From Ligustrum vulgare (lineage: Eukaryota > Streptophyta > Magnoliopsida > Lamiales > Oleaceae), in contig OY743182.1 in assembly GCA_963555705.1 (NCBI GenBank), forward strand, positions 54,502,592-54,566,591: a DNA stretch of 64,000 nt, written 5' to 3'. The notes under the pieces were generated by a model. It had not been told where the DNA came from. It did no database searches and worked only from the letters and a program-made list of their open reading frames with translations. Below, in pieces: positions 35,595 through 45,179 of this stretch; position 1 is the first letter of the stretch, and each line of letters opens with the position of its first letter. The position numbers were made by a program, and so were the translations under genes.

Positions 35595-36049
35595 GCTCTC
35601 GCAAGATGATAAATCGTTTGTGCATGTCAGTCTTGAAATCTACGTTCTCATTTTTTTTTTCTTTTTTAGTATTAATCGAATCGAGAATTACTTGTTTGAG
35701 TTTAATGGGCGCTCTAAAACAATATTAAGACTCAAGGTTTCATCTTAAAATGTGAACTTTATTATTTAAGAGTATAAGTAGTACAAATCTTTATAAGTTG
35801 ATCCATATTTTCATCTTTTAACCCTTGATATGCTCTCGCAAGATGGTGAATCGTTTAAGCATATCAATATTGAAATTCGCGTTCTCATTTTTAAGTCTTA
35901 ATTAAATCGAATTGCTTGTTGGATTTAATTGACTATGAAACAATATTAAGACTTAAGGTTCCATCTTAAAATGTGAACCTTATTAAGAGAAGTAACACAA
36001 TTCCTTTATAAGTTGATCTATGTTTTCATCTTTTAATTGATGCTGCATA
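35595..36049 (+). repeat. Tandem repeat of about 220 bp, two full units plus a partial one
   Basis: Units at about 35595-35822 and 35828-36049 share GCTCTCGCAAGATG, TGAAAT(C/T)(T/C)(A/G)CGTTCTCATTTTT, ACAATATTAAGACT, ATCTTAAAATGTGAAC and TTTATAAGTTGAT. A partial unit lies at about 35316-35405, before the MITE. Looks like remains of a larger repeat. Confidence 0.6.
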
Positions 36050-36724
36050 TTTATAAGTAACACTATGCATTTGGCCCCCTCTACCCTAATCATGCATACT
36101 TGATGTCACCAAGTCCCATAGTGAAGTATATATCTCAATAACATCTTCGCCTTTTAGATGTATTTGATTAGTTACCATCTATCTTGACACTTTTAGAAAT
36201 TTCACACATAACGTACACATTGTTTCTCGATTCATTGGTGTTATCTTTTATTCTAGCAGTTGTCGAACGTGGTTTTGGTTATTATGGAAATGCAGAGACA
36301 TATTGCTATTATATTATTTGACGACAGAGAAGTTACGGATTCTAATAGCAATTCTGCAAATGGAAAATGAAGCAGAACATGCGCCATTGATGCAGTGTAC
36401 GTGTTTTTGTTACTGAATAATAATTAGGGTTTATAGCAAATGTTGTGTTTCAGTCTAATTAAGTAAACTTCGTATAATTTTCGAGTGGTACAAGTCCATG
36501 TGATAGTCAATCATTTGAACTTTCTTACAATCATAACTCACAGCTCTTTGTTCATGTTTTTTATAATTATTTTATATACATGATTATGAGAAGAACGAAG
36601 ATCTATACAATTGAAAAGTGATCATTAATAAGAAGAATTAAAGATGAATATGGAAATGGGGAAGTCCATAAAAATAAAATGAAATGAAAACCTAGACATA
36701 ATTGAAAGGAAGGATAATGAGGAT

Positions 36725-36890
36725 TTATTTTTGAAAACAAAAGTTTATTCGACACTCAATCTCAGCCATCCATCTTAGTCAAGTCTATCATTTTTTACTT
36801 TTCAAATATTTTTTAACTACACATTCTCCCAAAAATACTATTCAAAATCACAATTTTTTTTCAAAAAAATGGGGGCTAAACACACACTTA
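36725..36890. mobile_element. MITE, third family member
   Basis: Shares CAGCCATCCATCTTAGTCAAG and AATGGGGGCTAAACACAC with 35424-35594. The left terminal repeat is degraded. Confidence 0.6.
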
Positions 36891-38040
36891 GTGAAATGAC
36901 AACTTGACCCTTGAGTTGAATAAGAGAAAAAATGAAAATGATCGATCTAGCTTGTCACAAAAGTTAAAAATGTGATCAGTATATAATTGGTCACTTCTTC
37001 AGCTGGATGTTAGCTCGTAAAACATTGACACCAACTAATGACCGTTGTATACATTTCGTACGTGAAACTGGTGATCAGAAAACAAATAATGTTTCCACTT
37101 CCATTTTCGAGATTTTCATTTGATCCACTTTAGAAAAAATAAAATAAAATAATATAATAGAGATCAAGCTGATCAATTATCACTTTTCATTTTTAGGCCT
37201 CTCCACCATCCAAGTGAAAAGTGGTGTTATTTATTTACATGTTGAATTTTTTATTTTTTTTTCAAAATTTGTTTGACTGGAAGGGGATAAGAAAGATTGA
37301 GTAAAGTTTATCGCAACCCAAAGATACACGTTACAATTAGAGGTGTAAAACGGGTTGGATCACCTTTTGGGTGCCCCGGTCTGGAGTCGATAAGAATGGC
37401 TTGCATATTTTGTTGGAGTTGGATAAGAGCTTGCTTAATGTATACGATCTGCGTGACGACACTAGTATCGTCGACAAACGGTTGGGGGCCAAAAGGGTAA
37501 GCGAAGGGACTTATGGAAGATGAGACTCCATGCCTAATCATTACTTCAACTATTGATGTCCCAAATTATGAATCTTCACAGAGCATGTTCCCAATAATTG
37601 GGACCACATTTGCAGGCCAAGAAACTCTGTGCTGCTCATGTGTCAAGTATATTAATTGAAAGAAATTTAGAGTTATGAAGCCTCCAGAGTTCTAAAGTTG
37701 GGAGGAGAAGTTGGAGTTCTAGTTGGAGAAGAACAAGGTTTGTTCTTGGAATTCACACGAAGAGAAAAAAGTGTAGAGTTGCTGAAAGGTGCAGGAAGAA
37801 CAACTGAAGAGAGGCTTCAGCGATCTACAGATTTGGGGGTCAGGGTATACTAAGGGTTAGTTATGTCTTAATCAATACTGAAAATCAAATCTTTTCTAAC
37901 GATTTTTTACTGTAAATCCTTCCTTCTTAGGAAGAGTTCTACTAGTTTTATATCAGAATCAAGAATTATTGAACAGCTCCTAATGCATTCCTAACCAGCC
38001 ACGTGAAATCTGTAAAGAACCATCATCACAGGCTGGCCAT
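36891..38040. other. No gene recognised before the next element
   Basis: Open stretches on both strands at 37297-37541 (minus: FVDDTSVVTQIVYIKQALI) look coding-like but match nothing I know. The bases GCCAT (38036-38040) are the target duplication of the following retroelement. Confidence 0.4.
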
Positions 38041-39856
38041 TGTTCGCTCAAAATAGTGTACCGCAAGCGCACGGGTCGCGTACAAGTAATAAAGTGGACT
38101 TTTTGAGTCCGGATTGTCGATCCCACGAGGAATGTTTACTTTAGATTATACAACTTTAATTAATTTAATTCTAACAATAAAAGAAACACACAATTAAAAG
38201 TTGGTTTTGGAAAATTCTAAATTAAATAAACTAATTTGAAACTAAATTAAAATAAGGAAAATGAAAGATAAAACGTGGTTGGGATTCATGGTTTCATTTA
38301 ACCGTCGCCTAATTAATTTCTCAACATGCAAATTAATAAATTACTCATTTACAATGTTAGACCCGATTTTCCAAACTTAGTTAATTACCTCTCTCGAGTG
38401 AAATTAACCCTAATCAATTGGTTTAACCTACTATATCTCTATGTCGATTAAAACTCAATCAATTGCATTAACTCTTTGTGAAAATAGCTCAATGGATCAT
38501 CTAGGGTTTAAGGTATATCTCTATCCTTAACAAGAACCTAGAGCATTTGTTATTTGGTATAAAATGCATAATATCTCTCGATTATCATACACTTCACAAA
38601 ACACATATTTGGTGATCAAGCAAACACATGTAATAATCTCAATAACAAACACACATGAAATAAGCATTTAATCAAATAGCAAATATTAAAATTAATCCAA
38701 GCTAGGTTAAATTCATTCCATAAATCCCAACATTAAAATTTAGCTAAACATGTTGGAAGAAAATAAAAATAACATTAAGCAGTAAAAATAAAAACCAGGA
38801 TTTGAAAATTGTGGAAATTGCATCAAGGTCCTTCAACTATCAAGCTGTTGCATTTCAGTCCATTATCTTCCAGCTTTGTGCAAATCAGTCCAGCCATGGC
38901 AGCATTCTCCATTGCAATCCAGCATCTCCAGCACCAGCACCAGCACCAGCAACAGCAACCTTCTCCAGCACCAGCACCAACACCAGCAACCTTCTCCAGC
39001 ACCAGCAGCTTTCCAGCTATTCAGCAGCTTCCCAGCAAATTGTGCAACAGCTCCAGCAGCACAGAAATCCAGCAATTCAGCAATTCCAGCAACAACAACC
39101 TCCTTGCTCTTGATTTGTTTCCTAAGATTTATCAAGTAGTTGAAAAGACAAAGAAAAAGAAAAGACAAAGAAAAGAAAAGAAAAAAAAAAGAAAAAAAAA
39201 AGAAAAGAAGAGGAAGAAAAATGCAGCTGCTGCAGATAGGAATGAAGAAGAAGACTCAATGACCTAGCTGCTGTCCAAATCAGATTTTATCATATAAAAG
39301 TTCCGAAAATTGCATCCTTGGTCCTTGAGTTTTGGAAGTTGAGCAAAATGGTCCCCAAACTCTATTTTTCTCTTAGTTGATGTGTCCAAGCACAAAAATC
39401 TGTGGAAAAGTGATAAAATAGATTTTAAAATGTTTCCAAGTCCCTCAACTTTGATTTTGCAGCCCAAGTCCTCAACTTTTGACACTTGTGCACTTTGGTC
39501 CCCAACTTTACTTTTTGTGTGCGATTGATCCATTTTCACTCAAATTCATCAATTAAGTAATCATTTTGCTTTCTATTGTGATTTTCTCCTTGAATTTGAG
39601 TAGTAAACCTTGGTCCTCGACTTTTTGGGATGTTGCAATTGAGTCTTCAAACTTTTGATTTCTTTCAATTTAGTCCTTGAACGTCAAATTTGCTCCTCTT
39701 TAAGCTCAATTGCTCTCCAATCTTGTCCATTTTCTTTCCAATTGAGTTTGTACCTAATTGTACAAGATAAACACAATTTATAAGTAGAAATTTGCTCATT
39801 TTGTCAATTAAAGTGCTAATTTAGGAACTAAATAAGTGTGTAAAGCACACTTATCA
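38041..39856 (-). repeat. 3' LTR of the non-autonomous element
   Basis: 1816 bp. Contains a CAG/CCA-rich low-complexity block (38925-39110), an AAAG-rich block (39150-39220) and several degenerate copies of a GGTCC(T/C)(T/C)(C/G)AACTTT motif (39316-39700). Open frames in it are repeat artefacts. Confidence 0.93.
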
Positions 39857-40450
39857 CACCCCCAAACTTGAGATTTTGCTCGTCTCGAGCAAAATTATCT
39901 ACTAGTGCAATCAAGTAACATGGAATATAGATCAACAATGTGAGATAACTTGCAAATTACTAATGAATGCAAAATTGTAAAATCAATTCAAAAGTATAAT
40001 TCCAAATTATGCTACCAAAAAGAAGTTAAGCTAATCCAATGTTCGATCGGTGTGTGTGTGCATAGTCACTTTCAATTGTCAATTAAGTTTCGAGAATATT
40101 GATGAGTAAAGAGGTTTCAAGTCAAAACTACCCACCATTAGTGGTCAATTCGTTTTCTTTCCCACTCGTGACATTCATCCCCCAATACATATTTTTCTTT
40201 CCTCTCCCGGGATGCAATTCTAGATGGTACTCTCAAATCACTCTTTTCTTTTTCCACTCTAGTTTGGGTGTGTTTTACCGACAATCTCGACAACCTAGAA
40301 ATGCAGTGACTCTCCACTAATGAGTGTTTCGACATTCAAGTTTATACTAAGCAATTCAAACTCACTATTCATCTAAGAGCCCTTATGCAAGTACAAATGC
40401 ATGATTTCTAACAACTAACGTGATGAATGCTCATGTCTTCCCCACTCCCT

Positions 40451-40810
40451 TAAGCTTTCTAATTGACCCATGTAGCGAGCTTTATGCCGGCAACTCCCCG
40501 ATTTTTTAGATCAAAGGGTACCAGGTTTCAAAATACCCCTACGGACTTATTAACTCGAGTCAAAAAGGCTACGAAGTGGGGTAGACTTATTAAGCAAATG
40601 CAATAATGAATTTTTTTTTTTTCAAGTGTGTGTGTGTGAATACCCTACTCATTAAGCTTTCTAATTGACCCATGTAGCGAGCTTTCGGCCGGTGACTCCC
40701 AAGTTTCAAACTTAAGGCACCAAGTTTCAAGATACTCCTACGGGCTTAATTACTCGAGTTAAAAAGGCTTCGAGATAGGGCAATGCAATGCAAAAATTAA
40801 AATGGGCTTA
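40451..40810 (-). repeat. Two-unit repeat in the 3' untranslated region (shared with Athila)
   Basis: Two diverged units start TTAAGCTTTCTAATTGACCC at 40450 and 40652. Each has GTAGCGAGCTTT, a TACTCCTACGG/TACCCCTACGG block and CTCGAGT(C/T)AAAAAGGCT. The same two-unit structure is at 55367-55700. Confidence 0.85.
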
Positions 40811-41950
40811 GAAATTTAGCATACGGTCATTACTTAGCTTATACTTGGCGAAATACACTCCACACAAAATTTATTTCCAACATGCATGGAATCACCACAC
40901 GTCTAGACCATCTCCTTCACCGGGTCGACAACCCCCAAACTTGTCTTACAATAGGATAAAGAGATTTAGAGTTTTGGGAAACATTTGATAGGTTGATAAA
41001 AATTAACAATACAAGCTCACAACCTAGTTCTTCTACTCCATTAACCTCATCACCCTTCAACAATTCCTAAACTTCACCAACAATCAATCATGACTATTGT
41101 GCTCAAGATAAATATGATCTTGCATGGATAAACATTTTGTAAAAGTAGACACAAGTAGCATATTGGTCATAAATCATGAATCAATAACAATTTTAAACAT
41201 CTAAGTAATCCTGGTCACGGCAAGGCTATCTAACATGTCAATACACAATAGGAAATCACCCCCAAACTTGAAATGCACATTGTCCTCAATGTGTAAAATA
41301 GAATCAAAGTAAGAGGAAAGAAGTTACTAGACATCCCAAGAAGTGGTGGGGCACTCATAAGTAGTCTTGGGCATGTGAAACTCCCATTGCAATCACCAAC
41401 AATCCACCCCCAAACTTGTGTTGAAACCTCCAATCAATTGAACACAAATTTCTCCAATGAGGCATTTCATCGAACACCTTGTGAGCATCCTATGAAAACA
41501 CAAGAAAAGAGTAGATATTAAGTGGTGAATGACCCAAAAATTTAAATCACATTCAACATCTCAATTCTAACTCATAAATCCAATGTAATTTAACCATCCA
41601 CACCAATATTAAATCACACTTGAAAATGAAACACAACATGCACCAAGTGATTTAAAAATGAGTTTTAAGCAAATTTTTGACTTTGAAGATTTGATATGAG
41701 TATATGCTAGAATTGAATGAGAATGCATTGGAGCTATTTCACACTACCCAACTTGAGGAAAATAAATGTAGAAGATAGAGACTTGGGCCTAACCAACTTA
41801 TTTGCAATAAAGTAAATAAAATGCAAGAAAGTAAATAATATGCAAAAATTAAAAATAAAGCAAGTAAAGGATAGAGAATGGGTTGCCTCCCATTAAGCGC
41901 TTATTTTAAAGTCATTAGCTCGACTCTCCGCATAAGCACTTCATGGCACT

Positions 41951-42703
41951 CTAAACATAGCTTTTGATGCTCATTTTGCTTATTTTGACTTTGCTCCACT
42001 CTTCATTTGATCTAAACACTTGCACCTTGCCCCTTCCAAAGTCATGGGACTTGCCTATTCCATCCAATTCAAACTCAACAATGTAGACTTGCTCCTCCTC
42101 AAGTGGTTTAATCACAAATTCTATTATTGGACAATTAATGAAGTTGAGAGAATTTGATTTAATCTCTTCCTCATTAATTGTCACTCCTTCAAGAGATTCT
42201 TTTGTGATTAAATTGTCATTCTCTTCAAGCTCTTCTTCTTTAGTTGATGTCTCCTCGGATTGAATGACCGATCCAAAATTTGAATCCATGGACAATGGCA
42301 AGTTTTTCCTATTAATTCCCAAGAGTGGATTATACCCCCACATTCGGAATCCTTCCCAATACATGGCATCCCCCATTAGCATATCATCCTCATCCAAATT
42401 GGCAAGCTCATTGTAATACTTTGCAAGTACCTTCTCATTCAATAGTGGAGGACCATCTCCCACAAGAGTGATGTCCTCATCCCAATCATCTGGTACACAA
42501 TCCCCCAAGAGCATGTAACTCACATCCAATGTATCAATAGCTTGTTTTCGGCATTTCAAATATTGTCTAAACTTAATAAGCTTCGACGTAATCAAACTAT
42601 TCCCCGAAAACAAACATTGTCCATTACAATGCATCTTGTAACAAAGTTCACAACTTGAATATTCTTCAAGCATGTATTCATCACCCATGTTGAGATTGTT
42701 CAT
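41951..42703 (-). CDS. 250-residue ORF of unknown function in the young retroelement
   Basis: I do not recognise this protein. It starts at the first ATG after the PBS (MNNLNMGDEYMLEEYSSC). Residues 18-30 carry closely spaced cysteines (CELCYKMHCNGQC, CX2CX4CX3C), possibly metal-binding. The middle is acidic with repeated MLLGD/MLMGD and DDWDED and aromatic stretches (MYWEGFRMWGYNPLLGI). A Glu/Ser/Asn-rich linker follows, then a C-terminal block with QVYIVEFELDGIG and RGKVQVFRSNEEWSKVK. No protease, RT, integrase, gag knuckle or membrane segment is visible. It occupies the place gag-pol has in the related Athila element. That it stays open in a recent insertion suggests it was functional in the donor. 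Confidence 0.7.
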   Translation of the reverse strand: MNNLNMGDEYMLEEYSSCELCYKMHCNGQCLFSGNSLITSKLIKFRQYLKCRKQAIDTLDVSYMLLGDCVPDDWDEDITLVGDGPPLLNEKVLAKYYNELANLDEDDMLMGDAMYWEGFRMWGYNPLLGINRKNLPLSMDSNFGSVIQSEETSTKEEELEENDNLITKESLEGVTINEEEIKSNSLNFINCPIIEFVIKPLEEEQVYIVEFELDGIGKSHDFGRGKVQVFRSNEEWSKVKISKMSIKSYV

Positions 42704-42884
42704 TGCAATTGCTTTCCTATTTTGCCAATGTTAGAATCAAATATACATAGAAAGAAAACCAAACACAAGAGAGATTAGAATTGTGGTGGTTAACCAAAGA
42801 TAATAAAATAAAACATAAAACAAAAATAATTACAAATTGTTAAAATTAAAATTAACTAAAGTAATAATCAAAGTAAAAACATTT

Positions 42885-42900
42885 CCCGGCAACGGCGCCA
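42885..42900 (-). promoter_or_regulatory. tRNA-Asp primer binding site of the non-autonomous element
   Basis: Plus strand CCCGGCAACGGCGCCA. Its complement can pair with the 3' end of plant tRNA-Asp. Followed by AAAACT and the LTR, exactly as at 62038-62060. Confidence 0.88.
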
Positions 42901-42906
42901 AAAACT

Positions 42907-44720
42907 TGTTCGCTCAAAATAGTGTACCGCAAGCGCACGGGTCGCGTACAAGTAATAAAGTGGACTTTTTGAGTCCGGATTGTCGATCCCACGAGGAATG
43001 TTTACTTTAAATTATACAACTTTAATTAATTTAATTCTAACAATAAAAGAAACACACAATTAAAAGTTGGTTTTGGAAAATTCTAAATTAAAGAAACTAA
43101 TTTGAAACTAAATTAAAATAAGGAAAATGAAAGATAAAACGTGGTTGGGATTCATGGTTTCATTTAACCGTCGCCTAATTAATTTCTCAACATGCAAATT
43201 AATAAATTACTCATTTACAATGTTAGACCCGATTTTCCAAACTTAGTTAATTACCTCTCTCGAGTGAAATTAACCCTAATCAATTGGTTTAACCTACTAT
43301 ATCTCTATGTCGATTAAAACTCAATCAATTGCATTAACTCTTTGTGAAAATAGCTCAATGGATCATCTAGGGTTTAAGGTATATCTCTATCCTTAACAAG
43401 AACCTAGAGCATTTGTTATTTGGTATAAAATGCATAATATCTCTCGATTATCATACACTTCACAAAACACATATTTGGTGATCAAGCAAACACATGTAAT
43501 AATCTCAATAACAAACACACATGAAATAAGCATTTAATCAAATAGCAAATATTAAAATTAATCCAAGCTAGGTTAAATTCATTCCATAAATCCCAACATT
43601 AAAATTTAGCTAAACATGTTGGAAGAAAATAAAAATAACATTAAGCAGTAAAAATAAAAACCAGGATTTGAAAATTGTGGAAATTGCATCAAGGTCCTTC
43701 AACTATCAAGCTGTTGCATTTCAGTCCATTATCTTCCAGCTTTGTGCAAATCAGTCCAGCCATGGCAGCATTCTCCATTGCAATCCAGCATCTCCAGCAC
43801 CAGCACCAGCACCAACAACAGCAACCTTCTCCAGCACCAGCACCAACACCAGCAACCTTCTCCAGCACCAGCAGCTTTCCAGCTATTCAGCAGCTTCCCA
43901 GCAAATTGTGCAACAGCTCCAGCAGCACAGAAATCCAGCAATTCAGCAATTCCAGCAACAACAACCTCCTTGCTCTTGATTTGTTTCCTAAGATTTATCA
44001 AGTAGTTGAAAAGACAAAGAAAAAGAAAAGACAAAGAAAAGAAAAGAAAAGAAAAGAAAAAAAAGAAAAGAAGAGGAAGAAAAACGCAGCTGCTGCAGAA
44101 TAGGAATGAAGAAGAAGACTCAATGACCTAGCTGCTGTCCAAATCAGATTTTATCATATAAAAGTTCCGAAAATTGCATCCTTGGTCCTTGAGTTTTGGA
44201 AGTTGAGCAAAATGGTCCCCAAACTCTATTTTTCTCTTAGTTGATGTGTCCAAGCACAAAAATCTGTGGAAAAGTGATAAAATAGATTTTAAAATGTTTC
44301 CAAGTCCCTCAACTTTGATTTTGCAGCCCAAGTCCTCAACTTTTGACACTTGTGCACTTTGGTCCCCAACTTTACTTTTTGTGTGCGATTGATCCATTTT
44401 CACTCAAATTCATCAATTAAGTAATCATTTTGCTTTCTATTGTGATTTTCTCCTTGAATTTGAGTAGTAAACCTTGGTCCTCGACTTTTTGGGATGTTGC
44501 AATTGAGTCTTCAAACTTTTGATTTCTTTCAATTTAGTCCTTGAACGTCAAATTTGCTCCTCTTTAAGCTCAATTGCTCTCCATTCTTGTCCATTTTCTT
44601 TCCAATTGAGTTTGTACCTAATTGTACAAGATAAACACAATTTATAAGTAGAAATTTGCTCATTTTGTCAATTAAAGTGCTAATTTAGGAACTAAATAAG
44701 TGTGTAAAGCACACTTATCA
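42907..44720 (-). repeat. 5' LTR of the non-autonomous element
   Basis: 1814 bp, almost identical to the left LTR. Differences seen include AAAGAAACT versus AAATAAACT (43093), changes in the AAAG-rich block (about 44040) and CCATTC versus CCAATC (44583). The promoter should lie here. Confidence 0.93.
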
Positions 44721-44725
44721 GCCAT

Positions 44726-45179
44726 CTTCGTCCAAAATGGGCAGGAATCCTCGCCAGGACATCCAGACCTAATGCAGTGTGCTTAAATGTTTTACCATCT
44801 AAAATGAGCACGAACACAAACAAGAGCTTTGTAACCCAAATACATGTTCTTTCTGCATATTGGACATGTTATGTATACTCTACAATCGTACAAGATAGAA
44901 TTCGACCTAATACAATTACATATTATGTTCTATTCTTCTTTACATCGTCCAATAATATCTAACCCACCTTACCAAACGCATTTGAAACTTTCAATGGATT
45001 GAATTTTAGGATATGTGTGCATGTGTCTCTGTGTGTGTGTGTATGTGTGTAACAAATCCAGCAAACCTCAGAAGATAGGGGACTTTTACATTCCTCCGGG
45101 TCACAGGGAGAAAAAAAGGAGGCAGCAAGAACTTTATTTTTCAAAGAAGAGTAGTCAAGAAGGAAAGATGAAGCCGCTT
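44726..45179. other. Intergenic, no gene recognised
   Basis: Continues the host sequence interrupted at 38040. A TG-rich stretch lies at 45014-45051. No conserved coding sequence seen. Confidence 0.45.

Larger units (their letters stand above)
38041..44720 (-). mobile_element. Young non-autonomous Athila-like LTR element with its own ORF
   Basis: Complete 6680-bp element flanked by GCCAT at 38036-38040 and 44721-44725. LTRs 38041-39856 and 42907-44720 begin TGTTCGCTC and end CTTATCA and differ at only a handful of positions. In minus sense a PBS complementary to the 3' end of tRNA-Asp (TGGCGCCGTTGCCGGG) lies 6 bases inside the 5' LTR. A PPT (TTTGGGGGTG) abuts the 3' LTR. There is no gag, protease, RT or integrase. 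The only sizeable ORF is the 250-residue one at 41951-42703. PBS, LTR ends and the 3' untranslated region match those of the Athila element at 53896-63727, which suggests trans-mobilisation. Confidence 0.93.

Noticed and set aside
37297..37541. Overlapping open frames on both strands before the young retroelement
   Set aside because: Coding-like composition but no recognisable motif; not called a gene.
38802..39267. Open frames of 87-152 residues in the left LTR (Gln/Ser/Pro/Ala rich)
   Set aside because: They arise from a CAG/CCA low-complexity block, are open in several frames and on both strands, and recur in the other LTR (43668-44103). No domain.
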